DNA from: Falsirhodobacter halotolerans
Lineage (GTDB): Bacteria; Pseudomonadota; Alphaproteobacteria; Rhodobacterales; Rhodobacteraceae
Assembly (NCBI RefSeq): GCF_022899245.1
Contig: NZ_JALJAZ010000001.1
Span: 1,957,001-2,021,000 of the forward strand
DNA length: 64,000 bases
Direction: 5' to 3'
Shown piece after piece: positions 48,082-57,406 of this stretch. Both the position numbers and the translations under genes were made by a program. Below the pieces are notes generated by a model that was not told where the DNA came from, searched no databases, and saw nothing but the letters and a program-made list of their open reading frames with translations. Within the stretch, counting starts at the first letter, position 1. Each line of letters begins with the position of its first letter.

Positions 48082-49566
48082 TCATCCCCGCCAGAAGCGC
48101 GGCATCAGCAGAACGAACACGGTCAACAGCTCCAACCGGCCCAGCAGCATACCGATGATCATCACCCATTTCGCCGCCACCGGAAAGCCGATCAGCGCCC
48201 CCGTCTGCCCCACGCCCGCCCCGAACACCGGCCCCACATTGGCGATGGAGGTCCAGGCGGCAGTGATGGAGGCGCGCACGTCCAGACCCGCCAGCGACAA
48301 GAGCACGACCAGCACGCCGAAGGTCAGCATGAACATGGTGAAGAACAGGATCACGGAATCCATCACGTCCCGCTCCACCACCCGCCCATCATAACGGACG
48401 GCGATGACCGCGTTCGGCGAATGCAGGCGGCGGATCTGGACCTTCACCGCCTCGAACAGGATCTGATAGCGGAAGACCTTCACCGAACAGCCGGTGGACG
48501 ACGTGCAGCCCCCGATCAGTCCGACGATGATCAGGATCATGAACGGAAACGTTGCCCACTGCGTCAGATCGGTGCTGACGAACCCGGTGCCGGAAAAGGC
48601 CGACGCGACGTTGAACAGCGCCTCGCGCGCCGATGTCAGGATCGGCGCGCCGTCCCGAAGGACGTGATAGGCCGTCACCGCCGTTGCGGCATAAAGGTTC
48701 CATCGCAGATAGGCCCGCACCTGAGGATCGCGCCACATGGGCGCGTAATGCCCGTTCACCATCTGGACATAGCGGATGAAGGGCAGCGTCGCCGCCAGCA
48801 TGAACACCGTGCAGGCCAGTTCCAGCCGCGCCGGAAACGCCCCGAACGACGCGTCATAGGAGGAGAAGCCCCCCGTGGCGGCGGTGGAGAGCGCATGCAT
48901 CAGCGCGTCCGTCCCGCTCATCCCCAGCGCGTTGTAGGTCAGCGCGCACAGCACCGTCATGCCCACATAGATGCGGATCAGCGCGCTGGAAATGTCGATC
49001 GCCCGTGGCAGGACCTTTCCCTGCGTGTCGAACCCTTCGGAGCGGAAGAACTGCATCCCCCCCACCTTCATCACCGGCAGGAACAGCATGGCGACGATGA
49101 CGATCCCCAGCCCGCCCAACCAATGCAGGATCACCCGCCACATGTTGATGCCCACGGGCAGGTCGTCCAACCCCGCGAACACCGTGGCGCCGGTGGTGGT
49201 CACGCCCGATACCGCCTCGAAGATGGCATCGGTCAGCGTCGCCTCGGTCGCGCCCATCAGGAAGGGCAGCGCCCCGAACAGCGGCATTGCGACCCAGACG
49301 CCCGCCGTCAGGATGAAGATCTGCTGCAAGCTCAGCGTTTTGCGCGGGCCGTTGGCGCAGGCCAGCGCGACCATCCCGCCCGTGACCATGGTCAGCAGGC
49401 TGCATTGCAGAAACACCTCCCAATGCCCGTTTCCAGCCCGGTAGTCGAACATCATGGGCACCAGCATCATCAGGCCCAGAAAGGCCACGATCAGCCCGAT
49501 GACATAGCCGACCGGGCGCAGGTCGATCAGCCCCGTCCGTCGGGGGCGGCCCACGACCGCCGTCAT
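48082..49566 (-). CDS. trkH: TrkH-type potassium uptake channel subunit
   Basis: A 494-residue inner-membrane protein with four M1-P-M2 repeats. The four selectivity segments are visible: [37 protein letters not shown] and [12 protein letters not shown]. The membrane re-entrant [14 protein letters not shown] and the loop [19 protein letters not shown] are also typical. It takes up potassium with the cytoplasmic nucleotide-binding partner TrkA, which is not in this window. It starts three bases after folE2, an unusual but tight linkage. Confidence 0.96.
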   Translation of the reverse strand: MTAVVGRPRRTGLIDLRPVGYVIGLIVAFLGLMMLVPMMFDYRAGNGHWEVFLQCSLLTMVTGGMVALACANGPRKTLSLQQIFILTAGVWVAMPLFGALPFLMGATEATLTDAIFEAVSGVTTTGATVFAGLDDLPVGINMWRVILHWLGGLGIVIVAMLFLPVMKVGGMQFFRSEGFDTQGKVLPRAIDISSALIRIYVGMTVLCALTYNALGMSGTDALMHALSTAATGGFSSYDASFGAFPARLELACTVFMLAATLPFIRYVQMVNGHYAPMWRDPQVRAYLRWNLYAATAVTAYHVLRDGAPILTSAREALFNVASAFSGTGFVSTDLTQWATFPFMILIIVGLIGGCTSSTGCSVKVFRYQILFEAVKVQIRRLHSPNAVIAVRYDGRVVERDVMDSVILFFTMFMLTFGVLVVLLSLAGLDVRASITAAWTSIANVGPVFGAGVGQTGALIGFPVAAKWVMIIGMLLGRLELLTVFVLLMPRFWRG

Positions 49567-49569
49567 GCC

Positions 49570-50640
49570 TCACCCCACATGGAACAGGGTCGTGAACAGG
49601 CGCGGATCCAGACTTTGCTGCGCGAAGGTGTCGCCTTCGGTCAGCACCGACACGGCGTCATGGCTGTGCAGCGATTCCTGATGGCTGGCCACCACGCGGA
49701 AATCCCCCACGCGGGCGTCGGCCTGCAGGGCGGCGCAGAAGGACCGCGCGGCATCCTCGACGAAGATCGGGTTGGCGGCGTTCAGTTCGGCAAAGGCCTG
49801 TTCATCCTCGCGCTTGACCATGACCTGCGTTTCGGTCGGCACGGCGGATCGCGCGATCTCGATCAGATCCTCGAACCACAGGCGGCTGTCGCCCGTCATC
49901 TCCACCGACAGACGCGCGACCGACCGCTGCGAATGGGGCGTCGCCAACTGCCCCCGCGTCTGCCGCGCATGTTCCGACAGTTCCAGCGAGCAGGGACAGG
50001 TGGAGGAATAGACATAATCCAGATGGATCATCTTCTTGCGCTGGCCCGCGACATCCACCAGCTCAAGCGCGATGTCGTAATACTGCCACCCCTCCAGCCC
50101 CGACCGCAGCGATTTCACCCGCGTGGGATAGGAGAAGCGCATCTGGATGCGCGCATCGAAGCTGCCCAGATCGCGTTTGTAATCGTCCAGCGCGTGTTCG
50201 ATCACCTCGATGGAGAAATCACGTTCGGCATGGACATAGAAGGACCGCATGATGCGGCTCATGTTGATGCCCTTCTTCTCCGCCTCAAGGCTGACCGTGC
50301 CGGTAACGGACGTTTCCAGAACCAGATCGCCCCCCGCCTTCAGACGGTAACGGATGGGCAGGCGGAAGTTCGAGATGCCGACATGCTGGATCACCGCCTT
50401 GGCGCCGACGATCAGGCTGGCCGGACCGTTCTGCAGGTCGGGCAGGCTGGCGAGATAGGCCGCATCGGCCGCGAACCCCTCGGGATAGGCGCGCGACAGT
50501 TCGGGATAGGCCCGCAACACCGCCGGAAGTTGCAGGGCGGCGATGTCATCCTCGGTCGCCTGGGTGGTGAAGGCGCGCAAGGTGGCCAGCGCGGCCTCGG
50601 CCTCCTCGCGGGTGGGGGGCATGTCGGGACGGACGTTCAT
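49570..50640 (-). CDS. folE2: GTP cyclohydrolase I, FolE2 type
   Basis: Makes 7,8-dihydroneopterin triphosphate from GTP, first step of folate (and queuosine) synthesis. It is 356 residues. Typical features are KGINMSRIMRSFYVH, the catalytic cysteine in SSTCPCSLELSEHARQTRG, PHSQRSVARLSVEM and VKREDEQAFAELNAANPIFVEDAAR. FolE2 tolerates different metals and is often favoured under zinc limitation. No Zur-like palindrome was obvious upstream. Its product feeds FolB and FolP, encoded 8-9 kb away on the same strand, and also the precursor for QueA. Confidence 0.96.
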   Translation of the reverse strand: MNVRPDMPPTREEAEAALATLRAFTTQATEDDIAALQLPAVLRAYPELSRAYPEGFAADAAYLASLPDLQNGPASLIVGAKAVIQHVGISNFRLPIRYRLKAGGDLVLETSVTGTVSLEAEKKGINMSRIMRSFYVHAERDFSIEVIEHALDDYKRDLGSFDARIQMRFSYPTRVKSLRSGLEGWQYYDIALELVDVAGQRKKMIHLDYVYSSTCPCSLELSEHARQTRGQLATPHSQRSVARLSVEMTGDSRLWFEDLIEIARSAVPTETQVMVKREDEQAFAELNAANPIFVEDAARSFCAALQADARVGDFRVVASHQESLHSHDAVSVLTEGDTFAQQSLDPRLFTTLFHVG

Positions 50641-50700
50641 GGCGGTTCCCCTGATGGGTTTGGCGCCGCCAATATAAGGCAGCGGCGCCCCTTTCCCAAG

Positions 50701-51882
50701 TCAGATCGCGTCCAGCGCGGCGCGAATGTCGGCGATCAGGTCGTCGGCATCCTCCAGCCCGACCGACAGGCGGATCAGACCCGGCGTGATGCCCAGCGTC
50801 GCCTTCTGATCGTCGGGCAGACGCTGGTGGGTGGTGGTGGCCGGATGGGTGGCGATAGATTTCGCGTCGCCCAGATTGTTCGACAGCTTCACGATCTCCA
50901 GCGCGTTCAGGAACCGGAACGCCGCCTCCTTGCCCGCCGCCAGTTCGAACGCGATCATCGTGCCGCCTTCCGACATCTGCGCGCGGGCCACCGACTGCTG
51001 CGGATGATCGTCGAGAAACGGATGGATCACGCGGGACAGACGGGCGTCGCCCTGCAGCGCCTGCGCGATCTTCCACGTGCTGTCGGCCATGGCCCGGCAG
51101 CGCAGGTCCAGCGTCGCCATGCCGTTCAGCATGATCCACGCGTTGAACGGGCTCATGGATCCGCCGGTGTGCTTCATATACGGCTCCAGCGTGCCGCGGA
51201 TGAAGTCGGTCGTGCCCAGAACCACGCCGCCCAGCGCGCGCCCCTGCCCGTCGATATGTTTGGTGGTGGAATAGATCACCACATCCGCCCCAAGGCCGAT
51301 CACGTCCGAAAACATCGGCGTGGCAAAGACGTTGTCCACGATGACCAGCGCCCCCGCCGCAAGGGCGATCTCGGCCACGGCCTTGACGTCGATCACCTCC
51401 AGCGTGGGGTTGGATACGGTTTCGAAGAACACGGCCTTCGTGCCCGGCGTCACGGCGCTGCGCCATGCGTCCAGATCGGTGCCGTCCACCAGCACGATCT
51501 CCACCCCGAAGCGGCCCAGAATCCCCTCAAGGATATAAAGGCAGGACCCGAACAGCGCGCGGGCCGCCACGATCCGGTCCCCCGCCTGACAGATCGACAC
51601 CAGCGCGCCGTTGACCGCGGCCATGCCCGAGGCGGTGGCGAAGGCGTCCTCCGCCCCCTCGATCGCGGCGATGCGTTCTTCGAACATCCGCGTCGTGGGG
51701 TTGCCATAGCGGGCATAGATGAATTCGTCCCCCTCGATCCCCACAAACCGCTTTTCCGCCTGTTCGGCGCTGTCATAGACGAAGCCCTGCGTCAGGAAGA
51801 TCGCCTCCGCCATCTCGCCATACTGGCTGCGGCGGCTGCCGGCGTGCACCAGTTTCGTGCGGGGTTTCCAATCCTCGGCCAT
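50701..51882 (-). CDS. metZ: O-succinylhomoserine sulfhydrylase
   Basis: PLP enzyme making homocysteine from O-succinylhomoserine and sulfide, the direct sulfhydrylation branch of methionine synthesis. It is 393 residues. The start MAEDWKPRTKLVHAGSRRSQ follows AAGGAGG. YARYGNPTTRMFEERIAAIEGAE, FETVSNPTLEVID and the PLP lysine in IYSTTKHIDGQGRALGG are diagnostic. The leader was examined for SAM-II and SAM/SAH riboswitch hallmarks, and none was convincing. It diverges from the hydrolase gene over 138 bases. Confidence 0.95.
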   Translation of the reverse strand: MAEDWKPRTKLVHAGSRRSQYGEMAEAIFLTQGFVYDSAEQAEKRFVGIEGDEFIYARYGNPTTRMFEERIAAIEGAEDAFATASGMAAVNGALVSICQAGDRIVAARALFGSCLYILEGILGRFGVEIVLVDGTDLDAWRSAVTPGTKAVFFETVSNPTLEVIDVKAVAEIALAAGALVIVDNVFATPMFSDVIGLGADVVIYSTTKHIDGQGRALGGVVLGTTDFIRGTLEPYMKHTGGSMSPFNAWIMLNGMATLDLRCRAMADSTWKIAQALQGDARLSRVIHPFLDDHPQQSVARAQMSEGGTMIAFELAAGKEAAFRFLNALEIVKLSNNLGDAKSIATHPATTTHQRLPDDQKATLGITPGLIRLSVGLEDADDLIADIRAALDAI

Positions 51883-52020
51883 GACATGCCTCCTTGCGGT
51901 ATCGCGCTTCGCTTCGGGCTTAGGCCCGCCATGCGTCGTCGTCAATCCTTCACGCCCGCGTCATTCCCCCTTCGCGAAACCGCGCGACCCTTGGGGCAAT
52001 GGGACGAAGGGGGCGCCAAG

Positions 52021-52851
52021 ATGCTGCTGGCCGTCAATGCCGTGAACGACCGGCCCGTGCCGGAATGCGGCGCCTGGCCCCGCCCGCCCCGGGGCACCCC
52101 GACCACCATCCTCGTCCACGGCTATCGCTGGGCGCCCGACGGGGGGCGGGACGACCCGCATCTGCACATTCTGGGGGCCGAGGGCTGGCCCCGCCGTCTG
52201 GGCTTCGGGCGCGGGCAAGCCGGGCTGTGCGTGGGGTTCGGCTGGGACGCGCAGGGCACGATCTGGGGGGCGCAGGCCCGTGCGGCGGCGGCGGGTCTGG
52301 CCTTGGCACGGCTGGTCCGCAGTGTGCGTCCGAACGGGCCGGTCAACATCTTCGCCCATTCGCTGGGGGCGCAGGTGGCGCTGACGGCCCTGTGCCATCT
52401 GGGTCCGCAGGATGTCGCGCGGATGGTGCTTCTGGCGGGGGCCGCGTTCCGCGACACCGCCGACGCCGCCCTGACCGGGCGGCAGACCGAGGTTCTGAAC
52501 GTCACCAGCCGGGAAAACGACGGCTACGACCTGTTATACGAGGCGCTTGTGGCCCCGCTGTCGGGCCGTCGCACGCTGGGGACCATGCCCTCCGGCCCGC
52601 GCATGGCGACCGTGCAGATCGATGCGCCCGACCATCGGCTGGCGCTGGCGGGACTGGGCTTTCCCACCCGTCCGCCGGAACGCCGCATCTGCCACTGGTC
52701 GGGGTATCGTCGGCCCGGCCTGTTCCGGCTTTATCGCCATTTCCTGCATCGGCCGGACGATCTGCCCCTGTCGCGCCTGCACGTGGCGCTGCCCGCGCCC
52801 AGCGCCCGCTGGGCGGGTCTGCGCATCCCCGCACCGATGCTGCGCGCCTGA
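52021..52851 (+). CDS. Alpha/beta hydrolase
   Basis: A 276-residue hydrolase. ILVHGYRWAPD gives the oxyanion HGY, and NIFAHSLGAQVALTAL gives the nucleophile elbow with Ser (AHSLG in place of the common GHSxG). A likely acid/base pair is in the last third (IDAPDHRLALAGLG). There is no signal peptide, so it should be cytoplasmic. A very long open frame runs through from upstream, but that part is antisense to trkH-metZ. The ATG at 52021 follows AAGGGGGCGCCAAG. Substrate unknown. Confidence 0.85.
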   Translation: MLLAVNAVNDRPVPECGAWPRPPRGTPTTILVHGYRWAPDGGRDDPHLHILGAEGWPRRLGFGRGQAGLCVGFGWDAQGTIWGAQARAAAAGLALARLVRSVRPNGPVNIFAHSLGAQVALTALCHLGPQDVARMVLLAGAAFRDTADAALTGRQTEVLNVTSRENDGYDLLYEALVAPLSGRRTLGTMPSGPRMATVQIDAPDHRLALAGLGFPTRPPERRICHWSGYRRPGLFRLYRHFLHRPDDLPLSRLHVALPAPSARWAGLRIPAPMLRA

Positions 52852-52914
52852 CGGGGTGGCCATGCGGGCGTCGCCCGCTACCATCCGGGCGATGCATCCT
52901 GAAGGAGGATCCCG

Positions 52915-53610
52915 ATGATCGACCTGTATTACTGGCCCACCCCGAACGGACAGAAGATCACCATCGCGCTGGAGGAGATGGGGCTGCCCTATGCCGTCCA
53001 TCCCATCAACATCGGCAAGGGCGAGCAATTCGCCCCCGATTTCCTGAAGATCGCGCCCAACAACCGCATGCCCGCCATCGTCGATCCCGACGGGCCGGAC
53101 GGCGCGCCCATCTCCATCTTCGAATCCGGCGCGATCCTGCAATATCTGGCGCGCAAAACGGGCAAGTTGTGCGGCCCCACCGAACGCGACCGGGTGGAGG
53201 TGGACCAGTGGCTGATGTGGCAGATGGGCGGCGTCGGCCCGATGGCCGGTCAGGCGCACCACTTCCTGTCCTATGCCCCGGCGATGGACCCGCCGAACGA
53301 CCTGCCCTATGCCAAGGACCGCTATCGCAACGAAGTGGCGCGCCTTTACGGCGTGCTGGACAAACGTCTGGCGGACCGCGAATTCGTGGCGGGGGATTTC
53401 GTGTCGATCGCCGACTGCGCGATCTGGCCCTGGGCGATGGGGTGGGAAAAGCAGCAGCAGACGCTGGACGACAAGCCGAACCTTGCCCGCTGGCTGAAGG
53501 CGCTTGAGGCGCGGCCCGCCTTTGCCAAGGGCCACAAGGTCGGGGCCGACCTGCGCACCGATGCCGCCCAAGACCGCGAGGCGCAAAAGCACCTGTTCGG
53601 CAAACGCTGA
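52915..53610 (+). CDS. Glutathione S-transferase, YfcG/Ure2-like
   Basis: A 231-residue GST. The thioredoxin-like half has LYYWPTPNGQKITIALEEMGLPY, NNRMPAIVDPDG and the glutathione-binding FESGAILQYLARKTG. The helical half contains DQWLMWQMGGVGPMAGQAHHF and DFVSIADCAIWPWAMGW. The T-P-N-G active-site segment is that of Nu-class enzymes such as YfcG, which act as disulfide reductases using two glutathiones. ATG at 52915 follows GAAGGAGGATCCCG, an excellent ribosome site. It converges on mobA. Confidence 0.93.
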   Translation: MIDLYYWPTPNGQKITIALEEMGLPYAVHPINIGKGEQFAPDFLKIAPNNRMPAIVDPDGPDGAPISIFESGAILQYLARKTGKLCGPTERDRVEVDQWLMWQMGGVGPMAGQAHHFLSYAPAMDPPNDLPYAKDRYRNEVARLYGVLDKRLADREFVAGDFVSIADCAIWPWAMGWEKQQQTLDDKPNLARWLKALEARPAFAKGHKVGADLRTDAAQDREAQKHLFGKR

Positions 53611-53613
53611 CCC

Positions 53614-54174
53614 CTAATGGCGGGCGTTCGCGTCCGCCAGATCCTTGGCGGTGTTGATGTTGAAGAAGGCGGCATCGTCGGGAAACGATACCTCGACCAT
53701 GCCCAGGCGGCCGGCGATGCGGCGGATGCTGCGTTCGCCGTCCTGCATCGCGGCCTCCAGTTCGGGCAGGCGCGCCGGGGTCCAGAGGCCGAAGGTGGCA
53801 TGGAGGCGATCCGGCCCCGCAGCCAAGGCGACGGGGGCCTCCGCCTCTGCCAGACGGGCCACCAGATCGGCGGGAAAGAAAGGCGTGTCCGTCGCGGCCG
53901 TGGCCATGCGGTCCGCTCCCATGGCCCTTGCCCAACGCAGACCCGCCAGAATGCCCGCCATCGGTCCCTGCCCCGCCATCGCATCCGGCAGCACCGGCAG
54001 GGAAAACCGCCCCGAATCGCCATTATAGCTGACGGCCATCACCGCGACCTGCGACGCCAGGCGGCCAATGACGTGATCGGCCAGGGTCGCGCCGTTCAGG
54101 CGCAGCAGGGCCTTGTCGGCCCCGCCCATCCGGCGGCCTTCACCCCCGGCCAGAACCAGTCCTGCGATCCTCAT
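53614..54174 (-). CDS. mobA: Molybdenum cofactor guanylyltransferase
   Basis: Adds GMP to molybdopterin to give the MGD cofactor of DMSO-reductase-family enzymes. It is 186 residues. The nucleotide motif LVLAGGEGRRMGGADKALLRL and MATAATDTPFFPADLV are diagnostic. The gene starts 35 bases inside the end of the YdeP-type oxidoreductase gene, with GAGGTGA directly before its ATG. An alternative later start would destroy the nucleotide motif. It is the last gene of the fdhD operon. Confidence 0.95.
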   Translation of the reverse strand: MRIAGLVLAGGEGRRMGGADKALLRLNGATLADHVIGRLASQVAVMAVSYNGDSGRFSLPVLPDAMAGQGPMAGILAGLRWARAMGADRMATAATDTPFFPADLVARLAEAEAPVALAAGPDRLHATFGLWTPARLPELEAAMQDGERSIRRIAGRLGMVEVSFPDDAAFFNINTAKDLADANARH

Positions 54175-56446
54175 TCACCTCGATCCTGACGGGCACGCCC
54201 TTATAGGCGGGCGTCTTCGATTCCTCGTCATGCGCCGACAGCGGCACAAGAACGTTCGCCTCGGGGTAATAGGCCGCGACACAGCCGCGCGGCAAGTCAT
54301 AGGCCGTGACCCGCAGCGGCATCCGCCGGTCGCCATTGTCCACCGAGGAGACCAGCATGACACTCTGCCCTTCGCGCAGGTTCAATGCGGCGATGTCGGC
54401 GGGCGAGATCAGGACGACCTTCCGGTCCCCCTTCAGCCCCCGCAGACGGTCGTCAAAGCCATAGATCGTGGTGTTGAACTGGTCGTTCGACCGCAGGGTG
54501 ATGAGGGTGAACACCGCCTCCGACGGCACATGGCCCAGCGCGCTCAGCCCTTCGGGCGTGGTGAATTCGGCCTTGCCGCTTTCGGTCTTCCATTCCCGAT
54601 GCCGCACGGCATTGCCGCGATAGAAGCCGCCGGGCTGGAACATGCGGTCGTTGAAGTCGTGGAATTGCTCGGCATAGGTTTCGGCGATCAGGTCGCGCAC
54701 CAACCCGTAATCGCCGGTCCAGTCGTCCCAGCGCAGCTTGGGGTTCGCATCCAGCGTGGCCTTGGCCAGACCGGCCACGATCGCCACTTCCGACAGCAGC
54801 GTGGGCGCCGCCACAGGACGCCGCCCGATGGAGCCGTGAATGTGGCTCAGGCTGTCCTCCATCGTCACGGCCTGCGGGCCGCTGGCCTGCCGATCCACCT
54901 CGCCCCGCACCAGACAGGGAAGCAGCCATGTCCCATCCCCCACCAGCGTGTGGGAGCGGTTGAGACGCGTTGCGATCTGCACGTTCATTTCCAGCTTCGA
55001 CCAGGCGGGGTCGGCATGGCCCTGGTCGGGGATCGCCCGGGCAAAGTTGCCGCCCAGGCTGACGAAGGCCTTCACCGTGCCGTCCAGCACGCCCTGCACC
55101 GCCTCGATCGTGGTCATGCCGGTGTCGCGGGGGGGATCGAAGTCGAACTGCTGGGCGATCTTGTCCAACGGCACCAGTTCGGGCTTTTCCGCGATGCCCA
55201 CGGTGCGCTGACCCTGCACGTTGGAATGGCCGCGCACCGGGCAGATACCCGCCCCCTCGCGGCCCATGTTGCCGCGCATCAACAGCAGGTTGATCAACAT
55301 GCCAATGGATTTCGCGCCATGCACATGCTGCGTCAGGCCCATGCCGTAAACGCCGATCACCCGTTCGGACACGGCATAGACCTCGGCCACCTGTTCCAGA
55401 TCGGCGCGGTCGATGCCGGAGGTCGCCTCGATCTCCTCCCACACCTGCGCGGTGGCCCAGTCGCGGAAGGGGGCGAAGTCGTGGGTATGCTCTGCAAGGA
55501 ACCCGTGGTCCAGAACGCCGCCCTGCGCCGCCTCCATCGCGAACAGGTGCTTGGCGATGCCGGCGATGGCCGCAATGTCGCCGCCGGGCTTCACCTGAAG
55601 ATACAGATCGGACATCGACGTCGCCTGCCCCGTCAGCATCTGTGCCGGATTCTGCGGGCTGGCAAACTCGATCAGGCCGCGTTCGCGCACAGGGTTGAAG
55701 ACGATGACCTTGCAGCCGCGCTTGCGTGCCGCCTGGATCGGATGCAGGAACCGCGGGCTGTTCGATCCGGTGTTCTGGCCGAAGAACATCAGCAGGTCGC
55801 AATGTTCGAAATCGTCCAGAATGCAGGTCCCCACGGGCGATCCGATGCGCTTCTTCATCGAAACGCTGGTCGTCTCGTGGCACATGTTCGAACTGTCGGG
55901 CAGGTTGTTGTGCCCATAGGCCCGCGCATAAAGGGCCCAGAGATAGGACGTCTCAAGGCTGGCCCGACCCGAGGCGTAGAACACCGCCGCCTTCGGGTCG
56001 ATCCCGCGCAGCTTGGCCCCGATGGCGGCGAAGGCTTCCTCCCACGTGGTTTCGACATAGCGGTCGGTGGCCGCGTCGAACCGCATCGGGTGGGTCAGGC
56101 GGCCGAGCATCTCCAGTTCATGATCCCCCCAGGTGCGCAGTTCGGTCGCGGTGTGGCGCGACAGGACATCCGGCCCGCACAGGGTCTTGGTGTGATCCCA
56201 GACGGTGGCCTTGGCCCCGTTTTCGCAGAACTCCGCCAGATGGGGATGCGCGGGCTTGGCCCAGGCGCAAGAGGTGCACATGTGCCCGCGCGGCTTGTTC
56301 TGATGCCACAACGTGTCCAGCGCCGACAGACCCGCATTGCCGTGACCCAACTGGTTCAGGACGCTGCGGACGGACCCCCAGCCGCCGGTCGGGTGATCAT
56401 AGAACGGGGTGCGGGGGTCCTGCTCCTTGGCGGAACGGTCGGTCAT
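54140..56446 (-). CDS. FdhF/YdeP family molybdopterin oxidoreductase
   Basis: A 768-residue bis-MGD enzyme of the formate dehydrogenase alpha-like YdeP group. The molybdenum-ligand region is SSNMCHETTSVSM with cysteine. FFGQNTGSNSPRFLHPI, GMGLTQHVHGAKSIGMLINLLLMRGNMGREGAGI and PVRGHSNVQGQRT are pterin-binding signatures. The N-terminal CTSCAWAK and a later Cys (FCENGAK) could hold an iron-sulfur cluster. There is no Tat signal, so it is cytoplasmic. The true substrate of this group is unsettled. The ATG at 56446 follows GGGAGGGCACGCCA. fdhD upstream and mobA downstream supply its cofactor steps. Confidence 0.92.
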   Translation of the reverse strand: MTDRSAKEQDPRTPFYDHPTGGWGSVRSVLNQLGHGNAGLSALDTLWHQNKPRGHMCTSCAWAKPAHPHLAEFCENGAKATVWDHTKTLCGPDVLSRHTATELRTWGDHELEMLGRLTHPMRFDAATDRYVETTWEEAFAAIGAKLRGIDPKAAVFYASGRASLETSYLWALYARAYGHNNLPDSSNMCHETTSVSMKKRIGSPVGTCILDDFEHCDLLMFFGQNTGSNSPRFLHPIQAARKRGCKVIVFNPVRERGLIEFASPQNPAQMLTGQATSMSDLYLQVKPGGDIAAIAGIAKHLFAMEAAQGGVLDHGFLAEHTHDFAPFRDWATAQVWEEIEATSGIDRADLEQVAEVYAVSERVIGVYGMGLTQHVHGAKSIGMLINLLLMRGNMGREGAGICPVRGHSNVQGQRTVGIAEKPELVPLDKIAQQFDFDPPRDTGMTTIEAVQGVLDGTVKAFVSLGGNFARAIPDQGHADPAWSKLEMNVQIATRLNRSHTLVGDGTWLLPCLVRGEVDRQASGPQAVTMEDSLSHIHGSIGRRPVAAPTLLSEVAIVAGLAKATLDANPKLRWDDWTGDYGLVRDLIAETYAEQFHDFNDRMFQPGGFYRGNAVRHREWKTESGKAEFTTPEGLSALGHVPSEAVFTLITLRSNDQFNTTIYGFDDRLRGLKGDRKVVLISPADIAALNLREGQSVMLVSSVDNGDRRMPLRVTAYDLPRGCVAAYYPEANVLVPLSAHDEESKTPAYKGVPVRIEVNEDRRTGSGRG

Positions 56447-56483
56447 TGGCGTGCCCTCCCATATGGCTGGCGGGCCAACGATC

Positions 56484-57224
56484 TCAGCCCGGCATCTGTT
56501 CCCCGACGCGCTGGGGATGCGAGAAGACATGATACCCCTCCCCCCGCGCCAGACCGATGACGGTGATGTTCAGGCGCATCGCCAGTTCCACCGCCTGCGC
56601 CGTGGGCGCCGACACGGCGATCAGCACCGGCGCGCCCAGGGCCGCCACCTTCTGCACCAGATCGACCGAGACGCGGCTGGTCATCAGCACCGCCCCCGCC
56701 ACGTCGCCCGACGCCACCGCCCCCGCCAGCTTGTCCAGCGCGTTGTGCCGCCCCACATCCTCGCGCACCGCGACCATGCCCTGCGCCGGATGCCAGAAGC
56801 CCGAGGCGTGGACCGCCCGCGTCGCATCGTGCAGCGGCTGATGATCGCGCAGCCCCGCGATGGCCTGGCCCACTTCGGCAGGCGTCAGGCGCAGGTCGGT
56901 CGTGACGGGGGCCATGGGGCGCATCGCCTCGGCCAGCGAATCGATGCCGCACAGCCCGCAGCCCACCGGCCCCACCATCCGCCGCCGCCGCGCCGCCAGC
57001 CGCGCCCCCGCCTCCGGCGCCAGCCACATGCGCAGGTCGATCCCGTCAGGAACCTCGGCCACCTCGATCTCGCGGATATCGTCCAGCGCGGCGATCCCCT
57101 CGGTCAGGGTGAAGCCCCGCGCGAAATCGGTCAGATCCTGCGGCGTGGCCATCATGACCGCCTGCGTCGTCGCATCATAACTGATGGCGATCGCGATTTC
57201 ATCGGCAAGGGGGCGGGGTGTCAT
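56484..57224 (-). CDS. fdhD: Formate dehydrogenase accessory sulfurtransferase
   Basis: Passes sulfur from a cysteine desulfurase to the molybdenum cofactor of formate-dehydrogenase-type enzymes. About 246 residues from the ATG at 57224, which has AAGG eight bases upstream. An earlier ATG at 57281 would add 19 residues and match longer homologues. AVMMATPQDLTDFARGFTLTEG, the catalytic CGLCG in GPVGCGLCGID, VREDVGRHNALDKL and TSRVSVDLVQKVA are all conserved. The YdeP-type gene begins 37 bases downstream. Confidence 0.94.
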   Translation of the reverse strand: MTPRPLADEIAIAISYDATTQAVMMATPQDLTDFARGFTLTEGIAALDDIREIEVAEVPDGIDLRMWLAPEAGARLAARRRRMVGPVGCGLCGIDSLAEAMRPMAPVTTDLRLTPAEVGQAIAGLRDHQPLHDATRAVHASGFWHPAQGMVAVREDVGRHNALDKLAGAVASGDVAGAVLMTSRVSVDLVQKVAALGAPVLIAVSAPTAQAVELAMRLNITVIGLARGEGYHVFSHPQRVGEQMPG

Positions 57225-57406
57225 GGCGGAACCTTCTGGCGGAAGCGGTGTCCGCCAACTTAAAGTTGCATACGAGAGCATAAGGATGCTTTAGTCGTGT
57301 TAACATACAGTCCTATCAATAATTTGACCACATCGTTGATTGCATTCCCCTGCACCTTCCGGCATCGAGTTGAACACCTGATGGTGGGATGGATGGGGGG
57401 ATAGAG

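Noticed and set aside
48421-52020. A giant open frame on the plus strand running into the hydrolase gene (over 1,400 codons in all).
   Set aside because: It is antisense to trkH, folE2 and metZ, has arginine/histidine/glutamine-rich low-information sequence typical of GC-rich shadow frames, and only the last 276 codons show a real fold.
51883-52020. Possible SAM riboswitch in the metZ leader.
   Set aside because: Neither the SAM-II pseudoknot pattern nor the SAM/SAH motif could be recognised; only a short GGGC/GCCC hairpin is present.
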